Shown here: in pieces, positions 10,743-23,989 of the stretch | Layout of the letters: each line of letters opens with the position of its first letter | How positions within the stretch are numbered: position 1 is the first letter of the stretch | NCBI GenBank assembly: GCA_032821775.1 | Contig: JAVLRN010000004.1 | Location: 1,860,001 to 1,924,000 of the forward strand | Source of the DNA: Sanguinoderma infundibulare | Lineage: Eukaryota; Basidiomycota; Agaricomycetes; Polyporales; Polyporaceae | Direction: 5' to 3' | Length of the DNA: 64,000 nt | Position numbers and translations under genes: made by a program | The notes under the pieces: model-generated | Seen by the model: the letters and a program-made list of their open reading frames with translations, nothing else | Told to the model about the DNA's origin: nothing | The model's database searches: none

Positions 10743-13700
10743 TCAAAGCGTCTGATGCGCGTGCGGGTGCGCAAAGTACCCCTGCTGAGTGTACTGTACC
10801 GCCTGCGCGTCCGCAAGCCCAACCGCGTATTGCTGTTGGTGGTGAGCGGCGGCGTGAACGTCCATCTCGTACGTCTCCTGGCTCGCCGTGCTGTACTGCA
10901 TCGGAGAGTCCGTCCTGTACGCGCCCTGGAACTGCGACGGGGAGCCATACGCCATGGTCGCATCCGCCTCCACCTGCTGCACCTGATGCTGCTGTTGCTG
11001 CTGCTCCAAGCTCAGCATATGCCGCATCTGCTCCTGTAACCCCCCGCTCGAGCTTGAACGCGAGTGCGTCTGGTGGCCGTGTCCATGACCATGCCCGTGC
11101 CTGCTCGGCGGCGCGCTCTCGTACGCCCCAGCGGCAGCCCCAAGCGGGACTGAGTACGCCATCGGGCTCGATTGTGCTGAGTGCGAGACATGGTGGCCGG
11201 GAACCGCATACGGATGGTAGCCCGCCCTTCCGCTCTCGCTCAGCGCCGCCGAGTATGGCCGCCTAATGGACTCTCCGACGCCGAACTTGGCGATCGACGG
11301 CGTCGCGCTCCTGTGCCTCCTAATCGGCCCAGGCCCGTTGAGCGCGAGCTCGGCGGGGTACAACACCGCATGGTCGAACGTGAGCTTGTGGCTTGGCGCA
11401 GAGATCGACGTCACGAACTCGCCCATTGCGCCGGCGTGGGTGTGGTACGACGCGTCGAGACGCTGTTGCTGTTGCTGGTGCTGCTGGTGTTGAAGCGCGC
11501 TTGTCGTCGCAGTCGTGAACGCCGATGTCGGGCTCGGGTGTTGCGAGGGAATCGTTGCCCACTGCGAGTCCGGCGAATTGCTCGTCGCGGTCATGTAGGG
11601 GCTCGCCTCAGGCGACGCGCGCAAGACGGCCTCGTAGGGGGCCTGCGACTGTTGGTCGAAGTACATGTTGTCTTGGCCCTCGGCGCCGACAGTCGCGGTC
11701 GCGGCCGCCGCAGCCATGGAGGGCGCGATGGCGCCGGTCGTCGTCACGAGGCCTTCCTCGTCGCCCTGGACCTCGTGCACCTGGCCTTGGACCTCGACCT
11801 CGCACATCTGGACACTCGTGATCCCCCGCGACCCAGACAGGTACTCCAGCTGGCCCTCAATGTCGTCCGAATCCCCCTCGAGCTCGTCGACCTCCTCCTG
11901 GTCGCCAACCAGCCCCGACGCCGCCGCGGCAGCAGCCCTACGATCGTGCGTGCGAATGTGCTGCGTGAGGTTGTCTGAGCGCGAAAAGCGCTTCTTACAA
12001 CGCTCGCACTGGAAGGGCCGCTCGAGCGTGTGCGTGCGCAGGTGGCGCTTCAGATGCTCCATCCGCTTGAACATCCTTCCGCAGGAGAACAGCGGGCACA
12101 CGAACGCCTTCGACCTCGGAGCGCCGCCGTTCACCAGCAAGCTCCCGTCCGCACCGGCCCAGCCTGTCGTGGCCTGCTGCGGGTGCGGTACGCCGACTAC
12201 GGCATATGGGTCCGTCTCGGAGCGCATGGGGTGCGCGGTCATCTGAGCCGCATATTCCGGGATCGGGTACGTGTGCCGTTGCTCGAGGTGCGGGCGGCCG
12301 CCAGGCATCTGTTGTTGATGTTGCTGCTGAGCGAACTGGGCCTGCTGCTGTTGGTCGTAACCAGACATGCTCGCGTATTGCTGCTGCTGCGTCATGTCGG
12401 CAGAGAAGGCCAGCTTCGCCGCGCTCGCGCTCGTCGCGCCGTTCAACATGGGGACGTCGCCGGCGACCCCTGGCCCGGACAGCCCGTTCATGTACGGGAG
12501 CTTGTTCTGCCCGTTGTTCGACGTAAGCTCCATAGTCTGAGTCTCTAGCGCGCGCCGCTGCCGCTCCTTCTGGGAGGCAAGGAGATCGGGATTGCTCGCG
12601 ATGAAGTCGCCCCTAGCCTGCGCTTGGAACATGTCCGCGGCGCTGAGCCGGGCCGTGTCACGTCCGAACCGGTCCAGGTGTGGCTCGCGGAATTGCTGCT
12701 GATGGTGGTAGTCTTGGAGCCCGAACTCGTTCGTAGGCAATGCGCCAATGGCCGATGGGTGGTCCATGGCCGGCGGCGACTTGCGCGCCTTGGGCACCTT
12801 CTTGCGCCGCTGCTTGTAGGTCGGCGAGCCCTCGAAAAGCGAGAACATGGAGAAGAATGGCGAGTGTGTGTTGCGAGGCGCGGCCTTCTTGGTCTTCTTT
12901 GCGCCGGTCGCAGGCTCATTATCCTCGCCCTGGGACTCGTCCGCCTCGGACGCAGAGTGCTCTGCCTCGGACGAAGACTGCTTGTCGCTGTCGGTATCAG
13001 CTGCTTCGTCTGCACGGCGGACGGCGGCCTCGAGCTCGCCCTCGCCCTCACGGTTGCCGGACGCCTTGGCGAACTGCTCGTAAAGCGAGCGCTTGGGGTC
13101 GTAGGTGAAGGAGAGCGCCGGCTCGCCGGTGACGACGGTCGTCGGCTCCAAGCCCATCTTCTCGCGCTTGAGGTCACGCTCGAGGGCGTCGAGGAAAAGC
13201 CGATCATGCGGGACAGAGAACCTGGAAAGGGGAGAGGACGGGGAAGATCGTGTAAGCAGTTGGGTATATGAGAGCGTAGGTGGAGTAACGAGATGGATAT
13301 GGGGGATGAACACGCGAGGTGGGGAGTAAAACAGGGTATGAACGTAACAGTGACATGGCGCATGATCGTATCTGCCGAGGGTGGAGATGAAAACTCACCA
13401 ATAGAACACCTTCTGCTTCTTTTGGGTGCGGATGCATTGGTACTTGAAGAGCAGATCAAGGAAAGGGGACTGCAAGGTACGGGAGAAGCGGGAAGTTAGC
13501 ATCGAGGATAGAGGGAGACCAGGATGAGGCGAGAAGAGCGTGAATCCGGTCGATCAGGCAGCCGAGCCCCCATCGCGATTTACGATCAGTCAAAGGAGGA
13601 CTGATCACATATCGGCAGCGGACGAAACGAGTGACGGCGGGTAAGGCGGGCGAGGGACCGATGAAGTGGGCGACGAGGAGGGGTGCGCATATAGCGAGGC

Positions 13701-14468
13701 GAAACTCACCTTGGGCTCCTCGAGACAGGCGTCGACGCCGGGTTTGAGGTTGCGAAGGTCGGAGAAGACGCCCTCTTCGAACTTCTTCATGTTGCGAACA
13801 GGACGGCCGAAGGCCTCGAAGCGGAAGACGAGGGCACGAACGATATCGGTGCCGGTGATGTGGTAGAGACCGCCCCAGAGGACACAGGAGACATACTCGG
13901 AGTTGGGAAGGAGAAAACGGTTGAGAGCAGGATGTGCGCTGTGGGGATGACCGGGAGGAACGGTGGAGGGATCAGGGACGGCGAAACCGTTGTCAGTATT
14001 CCAGCGGGAGGGGGCGGTCGCGAGGAAAAACTTGAGCCTGTCGAGATGGGAGAGGAGGTCTCGCTCCTGGAGGGTGAGCGGGCGACTGAGGCCTCCGTGG
14101 GGCCCTGAGTTGTCTGTGAGGGCATCTGCTATGGACTGCTCCTGGTGGAGGGGCTCTGTGTCGCTATCGTGGTCAGGGTCAGGACCGCGCTGGAGCTGGT
14201 GGTACGAGTTTGGGCGGGAGGGGTGGGCGGTCTGCTCTTCTGGATCTTGTTCATGGGGTGCGGGATTGGCGGTGTGGATCTGGAGGGCGTGTTGGGCGGA
14301 CGGGAGACGGGGCTGGTGCTGGACGAAGGACTGGTCGTAATAGTGGGCGGGGTCTGAGTTGGGTTGGTAGGGGAGCTTGTGTGGGTAAGAACGTTGAGGA
14401 TATGGATGTTGCTGGTCGATGGGGATGGCAAACGGATGCGAGGGCTGATGCGAGATGAGGCCTTCCAT
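10743..14468 (-). CDS. STE12: Ste12-type transcription factor with C2H2 zinc fingers
   Basis: Three exons (14468-13710, 13469-13399, 13221-10743) give 1102 aa. The STE DNA-binding domain covers about residues 136-330 and crosses both introns: [71 protein letters not shown]. Two C2H2 fingers follow at about 650-702 ([10 protein letters not shown]...H; CERCKKRF...H), the arrangement known for filamentous and basidiomycete Ste12. Between and after them are long Gln/His/Ser-rich low-complexity stretches. In the family this factor is phosphorylated by the pheromone/filamentation MAP kinase and controls mating, filamentation and host or substrate invasion. Both junctions restore family-conserved sequence, so the model is strong. 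Introns of 240 and 177 nt are long for this window. The exact start Met is inferred. Confidence 0.93.
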
Positions 14469-17400
14469 TATACGGGAGTACGGTGCGTGGGATGGAGACT
14501 GGATGATACAAGAGAGCGTGTGCGCCTGCGGGTCGTTAGCCTATAACTGCTGGGGGTGAGCGGGCGATCGGATCCGCGAGAGAGAGGAGGGCGTACATTA
14601 CTGCGCCGGGAGCGGGTGCGGATGGGAGGAGGATGGTGGAATTAGGGGAGGGCACAGACCTCGGGATGCAAAGAGCAGGCGTGGACCAAGACGTGAGCGG
14701 GGAATTATCAAGAGTGTAAGACCGGAGATAGGAGATTATAGCGCACACTCGTGGGGGAGCGCGGCTCTAGAGTTGGTGTGCTCGCCGGGGCAGACGGCGG
14801 GGAGGGCGGAGACGAGGACGAGGACGGGGCAGACGGAGGCAGGCGAGAAAGGGGCCTCCCATTAAAAGCGGCCTCGCCGCCATCCGGTCCCTCCCTTGCC
14901 CCTTTCGGCCACCCACCCCGGCCTCTGATCCTCCCGTCACGCCGTCACGCCCGCGCTCCGACTCGCTCTGCGCTCCTCGCCCGTCCCTGCTCGTCCTCTC
15001 GTCCGCCCATCACGCACAGCCCGCCTCCCTGCCTCGCGCCCTCATCAGTGACTATCCCCCATTCATCCCCACCTCTCCGAACCCAATCGGATATCTGCCT
15101 GCTCCCTCTCACAGGCCAATCCATCCACTCCTCTGCGCCTCCGTACAGATCCTGTCACCCATCACGTAACTCCTCCCTCATCCAAAGCCCTCCATCATCT
15201 CCCATAAATACACCCTGATTCATATCATCGGTCCCGTGCCCCTGCTCGCCAGAGCTCCCTTCCACCCGGCGAGCACGCGCAGCCAAAGTCATCCAGTCAG
15301 TTGCCTCATCCAGAGAAGTAGCCACAGAACCGAGCCAGCTCCACGCCGCCCACCTCGCATCTCGCTCGCACAGATCCCCAGATGCCATCCCGCATTTGTC
15401 TTCCTCTCGTTCCTGATTCTGTCATGTCAACCCACCCTCTGTCCTGTCCAAGACCTGTGTACTCCTCCCGGCCCATCATCATCACCACTGCTCGCACCAG
15501 ATCATCCGCCCACAGCCATCCCCAAGCCGCCCGCCGAAGCCCATCGACCACATCCGCATTTCGCCCATCCGACTCGGCTCCAGGCTTGGTCCTTGAACCC
15601 CGCTCACCTCGTCCCTCCCCCTCCAGAGCCAATCATCCGCCGTCGACATACCGCCCCACCTGCCCACCCGCCATCACTTCATTATCCCAGTAATCCCCCA
15701 ACTTTGAATTTGAGCACTGAAACTTCCTCGCCCAAAACGGCACGTCTTCACCTAATCCTGTCTTTCGTCCCCCTCAAACGCCCCTCCCAACTCCTCCCGT
15801 TTGACCCAAGACGTTCCGAATCTTCCATGTCCGACATGCTCGTTACTTCCCGTGAGCTCCTCACCACCTCCAGGGCAATTCGAGTGCTGCATCCGAGCCC
15901 GACGCGAGATTCTCGACTTCTTTTCTTCTTTTTCTCCTTCAAGCTGTCGCTGCGCACCGGCGGGACTTCGGTTCTTCTCTTTCGTCTTCCGCCCCCACCC
16001 GCACTTCTTCTCTTCCGCTCGCCCGGCTCGTGCCCGATCGAATGATGGTCTCCTCCCTCACCTTTCTCGCTTCCCCGGGCCAACATCTGCCGCCGGCTAT
16101 CGTCCGGCTCGCCATCGCCCGCCCAGCTGCATGCACACTGCACAGCGTCCTGCGACCCCTTCCAGGCCTGCTCGCGTGCTCATGCGGCGATGCACCTTCC
16201 ACAGTCGTCATAATCTCATGACGATGGCCTCGCGTATGAGCGAACCTCGGTGTGTATGCACAACGCAAGCTAGCTATGTGGGCCACCATCGCGATTCCTG
16301 ACCTCGCACCGGGTACAGTGCTTGCTGCCCCCGGGCCCGCCATCGTTCTAAGCTTAACTTTCGAAAGTCCGCTAGCACGAGCACGCAGCATGTTCAATGT
16401 TCTCATCCTGCTCTCAACACAGGTCTCGGTCGGCCTGGTACCCTCGAGCTTCAGCGCTTCCGAGTCCATGGCCGTGCCGTACGACTCTGCACCGCCTCCT
16501 GCCGTTGCCTGGTCCGAGTCTCCGAGTCCCAGACTGTTGCATACCTGTCACGTTAACTTTTATGGCCTCCCCTCGGTAGCGGATGATTTTAAAGTTGCGA
16601 AGATGATGATTTATGAATTCATGTATCCACACGCACCGCGGCTCGGGTAACATCCCCAGCCCATGTGAAGACCTACCCAACGCCAAGCTACATCACCAGC
16701 CTCAAACGCAGCGGGGCGGGGTTAATACCGAGGAGCGGACGCGGCTGCGAATCGCGTCTCCGTCGCCCGCGCCTCAGCCTCCTGGGACCGTCGCGCCGTC
16801 GAAGCGTTCTCGTGAATAAATATGGGCGCCACCCCCGACATTGGCATAGTCTGGGGGCGGAAAGAGCAGCGATCGCGTGATTGCCTTCACCTTCCAGCGG
16901 GGCGCGCGCGATAAACGAGGAACTATTGCGCGGCGCCTTGCACGAGAACGTTTGTGCCTCTTCGGGGCGGTCATTACTAGGCACGAGCGGTCAAGCGATG
17001 ACTGGTATGTAAGCCCTCGCTCGTTCTTGCTAATACGGAGACCAAATTTTCGACGAGCCGATTCAGGGCATGAACGCCGTCCCCGGCGAAGCGAGCCCAG
17101 CAGTGCCAGTAGCCCGTCATACCGCTTGTATGCAGGCGTCATGAGGTTAAATATTCATGCAGAACGCGTGCGAGCATGCTCCGAAGTTTTAAGCTCGCGA
17201 GCGCAACCCAGCGCGTTCTCCTCCCATTTGAATTCGGACTGACCGGACCCGAGCCGGGTGCGGTCGACCGCCACTTCCGGGAAAGCTTCCGGGGATCCCG
17301 CATGCACTCAAAGTTACTCGAGTCCGGCGTTCAGCGATAGCATTAGGATTCCACTCCGCCCGGCCGCCACAAGCGGGCTCGGCCACCGTCGAGCATAACT

Positions 17401-20400
17401 CAATTCCCGCCACCGCCACGCCACCGATGGACTGTACGTACTTACTTACTCAACCCAAGAACGCCGTTCCTCTTGGACAGAACCCTGATTGCTGGACATA
17501 ATTTCGGCGGGGCGTTGGAAATCTGGGCTATTCGAATTCGAAGTCCCCCCAATGCGGCGTGCTGCAGAAGACGCACGACAACGTTGCACCAGTACATACA
17601 ACAGCGGCGATGATGATGAAGATGATGCTGATGCCGCAGGTGTTCCTGCTGGAACCGGAACCAGTTCTGGCTTACAGAATTTAGAAGCCAAAGTCAGAGC
17701 CGGAAGAGATGGAAGTCGCCGGGCAAGGGCTGCCGCCGTGCCGTCGTGCAGGGTTCAGACGCTCAATTTGGACCTGGGATTTCGAAAAAAATAAAAGGTT
17801 GGCCGAAGGAAGCGGGTGCGCAGATTGCGTGGCTGATCCGCCAAGGACTGGCGTTCGTTCGCTCGTCGCTCGAGCACAACGCTGAGGATCTGGACCGCGT
17901 CCTCTCCGTGCCCGGATTTGCGAGTAGCAGCCCCTAAACCGATAAAAAAGTGTATGCACTCCAGCTCTGGCCTGAGCGGGCCCCTGTAGCAGGCCGTCCG
18001 GAAACCGATCACGATCAGTTTCCATGTTCCAGCAGGAGACCCATCGAAACGCTGGGGCCGTTTCCAAACGGCTGGGGACGAACCACTCAGGGACCGAACC
18101 CTCTCCGCTTCCCCCACTTCCTGCCGAGCTATCAGCTATGGGACGGGATTCTGTTTAGGGAAGGCGAATCACCTCCGTAAGTCCGTAGCAGACACGCCGC
18201 CCGTCGAACGGATCCATGACTGTGCGAACCTTGGCTTCAAGCAGTCTTCGGGCCTCCCTTCGCTGACGTGCACGTCGACGCCTCGCACGAAATTGGCCAG
18301 GCCAGCGACCTCGGCAGCGTCGCTCGGAGTCGGGGCCCGGGGGTACACAAGCCCCTTGCCTGCCTCCGAACTGTGGCGGGATGGCACTCTTCGTGTATCT
18401 TTGACGGCCCTCGGGAGAACTGGGTTTGGCGTACAGGCCATCTACCATCTGCTGATGCCGAGGTCCCAACGACTCGGAGCTTCTTCGTGACAGAGCGTGC
18501 CGCAGATCCAGGCCCTCGCGCACTCACGGCCTGTACAGAGGCGGATTCTCGTCGCGTCGCTCGGGATCCGCGCGTCCGGCGGCACCGCTGGGGCTGGGTG
18601 ACCCGCGGGCGCTGGCCACGCAGACAGTCTGTCCCAAAAGGCTCCCGACGGCCGGGCACGGCCAGCCTGTCGCCACAACCCGCGACCTCGGCATCCTCTC
18701 GAGGAGCCTGCCCTGCGACGCCGACGGGGGCTAGAGTCGAGCCGTCCGGACTGTGACAGCGATTCCGGCCTGGACGCAGGCAGGCACAGGCCCGCGAATC
18801 GCTCGACCCGCGAGTACATCCGAGAAGCCGCAAATGAACGTGGACGCGAGAGAGTCAGAAGCAGAAGCGGCGGCTCCCACCGGCACGCGTCCGGTGTTAA
18901 CCATCGGGGGCCTTCGTGCGCGTGCTTCCGGACCTTCGCGAGGCCCCAACTCCGACCGTGACGCGAGTTCGAACGCGCACAGGCCTGTACACCCCCGACG
19001 CGATTCGACCACGGCTGTCACGCAATGTGAACGCGTGGAGGGCGGCAGCGGAAATCGATTACTCGCCGACGTTTCCGTCTCGCCTAAGTTCGCCTGCGCG
19101 CTTGGTTAAGTTATCGAACGCGCAAAAACGGGGAATGGGAGGCGTGCCTTGATGCGTTGACAGAACGTTGTGGAGGTATGCAGCTTCGCTCGCCTGCGCC
19201 AACTTGACGGCGAATCGTCATCGGGACGACCGTCTACAGGCGAGGTCCGTCACGGTAAGCGGGTTGCTGAACCACCCGTCGACCTGCGCTCGGCTTCTGC
19301 CCAGTCCCGGGATCCCCGACTATCATAGTGTCCTCCAAATTAATCCGTGGCGCATCAAAAACAAACCACAGTCATGATGGCGGGACCGCGCTGAGCCACA
19401 AAGTCAAGTCAAGCCAGTAGCGCCGCTAACCTTTGAGCGAAAGGAGGATTTCAGTGGCACGTCTTCTCCACGTGGCAATCGGCCCGAAGGCACAGGATCC
19501 CGCCATCGTCCTAACTTGGTCAGTTAACAGCGCGGACCTTTCGTCCTGCACGCGCTCCAGCCATTGTCGCATACCTAGGAGCGCCGCGTCTTGGCGCGGT
19601 TGGGGTAATGAAGCCCGCGTCCCGCACCGCCTGAGCCTTCCTCAGGCCGATATATCGAGGAGCTGGAGCCCGTATCCCCGATCAATTTATGACGCCCATC
19701 GCCTCCGACCATCGCTCGATCGCGCGGCAGGTGAGTACTTATGGGCCACCATCATCCTGGGCGGGGGCGGGATGGCCGAATGCAGAATAAGGAGCGGGAT
19801 GGAGGGATGACAAGACAGCAATTTTCATCGCCGCACGCGCCGTCCTGAACTCCATCGCTGGGCAGGCGCATGCTCCGCGATCGAGCGTACTTCCCCGACG
19901 GCGTCGTCCATTCCGGGGTAAGCACTAATTCCTCGGCAGGAATGACGCCAAGGGAAGGCGAGGTCGTCAGCATGACGTCCACATTATTCTGTATTTTGGA
20001 GGGAGGGGAGCGCGGGCATCTCATGAGACGCTTGCGCCCGCCCGCCCGCCACGACCGATGGGCGGGATTTGCCACACGAGGACGCACGAAAGGGTGTTCG
20101 ACGCACGGGAGCTTCCAGAAATACCATAACTTCAACGAAAGGGAGAGCGGGGCGTCTAACACGGGTTAAAAAAGAGCCCAGGAACGAGCACCATGCGAGC
20201 CGCACGCGACCGACGACTGTCAGCGCGTGCGCGGTGTTCAGACTAAAATCCGGCATTCGATCACTTCTGAACGATCGCGCCGGGAACGAGTGGCAGGGAT
20301 GCGTGTACGCGAAGTCTTCGGCAGAGACAAGCGGTACGCCCTGAGTACGCCCAGCAAGATGGGTTTAATGATGGGCATTCGGCCCTGAGATACGCACCTC

Positions 20401-22530
20401 GGAGCACGCTATCATGCCACCGAGTGCGGGAAGTGATTGCGCGGCGGGGCCTTCAAGGGTGGATAGTTGCCGAAGATCTCTCCGAGGATCGAGAATGTGG
20501 CGAGTGTGAGAGGCGACTGCCGCCACAAGCATGCGTAGCCGAACTGTCGAGATATCAGGACAGTGTCCAATCGACTACAGGGCTAGGTTGCATGGAAGAC
20601 CGCTGATCTGAGACTCAGTTCCTCCTGGGACGCTGGACCGGGCGTATGTCACCATCGTTGACCGGGCAGAGCGCTGAATGCAAGACGTACAGACTAGACG
20701 CACGGTGACCTCATGCCATTCGACATTTGTAAACAGCGCACGAAGGAACAACCGCTGCATCACTAAGATGAGCTGACCAACCAATCAAGTTAGTCAGATA
20801 CTCCGAGTCGAGCAGTAGACACATATGGGTGCACACCGGAAACGGTCGTGAGATGATCCGTCTCCCTGTTCTCATGGCGGGGGTCCGGAAGGCTGGCGCT
20901 GGCCTTACGGCAGATTGGCGGGAACAACAGCGGGCGTGCCGCCGAGGTGGCGAAGAAGATGCGCGCAGGTGTTGATCGTTGTTAGTGGAAGGCAGAGGCG
21001 GACGAGCGCATCGTCAGCGCCCCGATCTTTATCGCAATCGCCTGCGCTTGGTCCTGCGCCTTGCGCGGATGGATTTTGCGGCCCTGAGGGGCGGAGATGG
21101 TGGTAGGATGAGGAATGGAGAGACTTGCGCGCTACCTGGACAGATCAACCTGATCACCGAGCGCATCGGCACAGAAATCAGTAACGTTAGATAGCGCTGG
21201 ATAGAATATACTTCGTACATCATGGCTAGATCCACAGGAACCGAACGAAGCACTTCGGCCAATAACAAATAACAGGGCTTCTTTAGTCAAGAAAAGTTTG
21301 CCCGAGTAGAAGTCAATTAGCATCGAAGATCAGCGGAGAACACGTACCACATTGCCGTTTGGGAGAAGTATCTCTGATCCTGTCGCCAGCAAGGAAGCAA
21401 TAGAACATGATCGCGGGGATTAGAGATAATAGACATTGATGAATTTCAAACCAAGGTGGTGAAGGGCTGCGAACCCCACACAGATTAAGGCGCGGGATGC
21501 TGTAAAGGCGTCTACATGCAGTGTTGGCAACATTGACGGCGCTGACTGTGGTCACGAAAGATGGTTAGTTTCTTCCTCATGACTGGCCCAAACCCAACGG
21601 GGGCGAAGGAGATAGAGGGGAAACCACGCAACTCTTACTTTCTGATTAAAGGACAAGGTTTTCTGGAGAGCATCAGTGCCAAGTGGAATGGCGAAAATTG
21701 AGGGTTGACACGAAGTGGATCTGCAACCCACGGCTTCGGAGCGCCAGGAATCCATCTCCGCAAGACGCATCTGTTTAATATATCAAGCAATGATATTGGG
21801 TGGTGTGAACGCCATGAACGATACAGAATACATACGGATGTTTGAAGTGGCCCATTATCTTTGATATTGAACGTAAACTGGAGTGGTCCTTCCAACATGG
21901 CGGAGGAGGTGACACAGGGTACATGCCATCAACTTCCGGCCTTTACTCCATTCGTAATCCGAACACAACGGCAATTCCTGTAGGTGTGATCATGAGGCTC
22001 GGCTGGGCCTACTTAGAAGATCCAGAGGTGTCCCAAAATCATGACATGTCAAAGCAGAAGTGAACAAGGACCTGCGCGACATTGCAAGCCGATGGATAGA
22101 GGGGATGAGTGGTCTTCGCAGATTGACATGACGGTGAGAAGCAAGTTCAATCGATCGCGAAATGATCTTGCACAAGTATAAGCGCTCGAACAGATACCAC
22201 CCGCGGAGAGATCCGGAACGTGGCGCCAGCAGGCTTCCGCTGCCCCAACGCTGCCCTGGCTATCATCGTGAGAGTGATTCTTTCGTTACTTTCACGAGAA
22301 CAGTGCAGTAGAAGTGGCTATGGTATGGGTGCAGTGCAGCTTTGTGAGTCTATTTTGGTGTCATGTGTGTCAATTGTTTCCGTGTCCTACCTAGACTTGA
22401 CTCCAGTCTCCAGGGCTCTTGTTATGATTATTACAAGGTTCGAGATCCATTCCTACATTTACATACTTGTATGTGGGCTACATGAAGCTCACGACATTTC
22501 ATAGGACGACGTTCGGGACCTGACAGGACC
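14469..22530. other. 8-kb gene-poor stretch
   Basis: No recognisable domain and no set of splice-compatible exons was found. From about 14.88 to 16.06 kb the plus strand is strongly pyrimidine-rich, so the many proline/serine-rich frames there are composition artefacts. This part probably includes the STE12 promoter and leader. From 17 to 22 kb only short frames on both strands are seen. No transposase, reverse transcriptase, integrase or long terminal repeat was recognised. Confidence 0.55.
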
Positions 22531-22539
22531 GCCATCACC

Positions 22540-23800
22540 GTGCCGCCGCGTAACAGACCTTTCGGCAGTACCCTGGCATCAGGTCGCTCCACCCTGACCT
22601 ATCCACCGACTCACGACGACTCATCCCACCATCGCAGATCCCCAATATCACAGGTCTCAAACGACCTCGCAAGGTAGTTCCCTTCGTCGTCTGTCGCGAC
22701 ATGGATGCCTTGCACGACATTGATGCATAGATATAGGTCGATCCCTGACCAGAAAATCGCCAGAAAATACTCGTCGCCTGTTTCGACCTCCCCGCAATCC
22801 GTGAATTTCGACATTTACGACGGTTCTAAGATAATCTTTCCAACTTGCGGACACTCATTGACCGCTGTGTCACCCTCTTCCATGTCAAGCAGAATATCCG
22901 GAAGTACAGGAACGCACCCACCCTGCCGAAGAGAGCGTTAGCTATCGCTGCGATCGGCCCACAGCGGGTAATGAGCCTCACTATCAAGTATTGGTCTCGA
23001 ATCTCGAGGTGCGTCAAGTCCCGTCCATCGTGCATCGCGCAGACACGTGCAGGGGACTCCAGCGCAGACCCACGCTAGAACAATCGTGTCAGGTTCAGCC
23101 TATCGAGGTTTCTGCTGAACCTGCGCTTGAGCACCGAACAGGTCTCGTTCTGCTCAGGGAACATGATTGTGATCGCGAGATTTGTGATGCAAGCGCAGTC
23201 GAGCTCGGGGAGACGCGTGACAATCACGAGAGTTGTGTCCAACACTCGTAGGTTAGCGAGCGGCTGGACGAATACACTCATCACGTCAACCGCTACACGA
23301 ATGGTTCAAACTAACGCCCATCTCAGGTCTACAAGACCGATAGGCCCACGTTCAAGTTCTCGACGTTCATGCTCACGAACCCTCCGACCTCGGGCACGAT
23401 GTGGAGTGTCCGTTCAAGGCCGTTCCCCACGCCGGGAGCCTCCCGGAAAATGCTGCGCAATCGGACGTCTCTCTGCCTTGTTTTCGTCTCTAAATCTCAT
23501 GTTCAAGCCGACACCGACGTTTCAAAACCCATGCAGCAGGCTCGTCATTCGCCGGGGCCAAACTTGAGACCCCAGGTACCTGGATCCACCTAGGGTGATT
23601 CGGATAGCGTTTTGCGCTATGCAGTCCACGGAGTACGGTGGAGGGCAAGACGTTCGACTCGGGTGCTGAGCTAAAAGCACGAGGAGCATGAGGGGATAGG
23701 AATTGGAATAATCGCTGCTTCGTCGTGTTCGAGCTCGATGACGCAAACGTAAACGCGACAGCTCGCTAGACTGCTGTGTAGGGTCACGAGCACGCACGCG
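22540..23800 (-). other. Coding-like fragments, family not recognised
   Basis: Several minus-strand frames here read like protein rather than noise, for example NGLERTLHIVPEVGGFVS near 23.4 kb, PLANLRVLDTTLVIVTRLP near 23.25 kb and CDIGDLRWWDESS near 22.6 kb. They lie in different frames with stops between them and could not be joined convincingly by GT-AG introns. A decayed gene, or a real gene whose introns were missed, is possible. No function is proposed. Confidence 0.25.
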
Positions 23801-23989
23801 AAGTCATCTGGGGATAACCGATCTAAAAAGCCGTCCTACTCGTCGTCGAGGGTGAACGGATCGTGGTGCGGTCTCTCAGAGTTGGGTGGTGATTGATTTC
23901 GCTGACGTGCTTGCATGTTGTAGGGTAGGATACAAATTTGGTGCGTCTGACTGGCGAGGGAGGTCATCCAGGGCGGATAGGTAAACTAG

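Noticed and set aside
10670..12548. Plus-strand frames opposite STE12
   Set aside because: Antisense shadows of a GC-rich, repeat-rich exon; the minus-strand frame carries the Ste12 C2H2 fingers.
14751..16045. Proline/serine-rich frames of 155-269 codons on the plus strand
   Set aside because: The stretch is C/T-rich, which produces open frames by composition; no domain, splice continuity or conserved motif.
18237..18833. 198-codon minus-strand frame in the gene-poor block
   Set aside because: Arg/Gly/Ala-rich, equally long frames exist on the opposite strand, no motif or intron support.
22430..22450. GGTTCGAGATCC resembling a tRNA B box
   Set aside because: No matching A box, cloverleaf stems or poly-T terminator at the right spacing.
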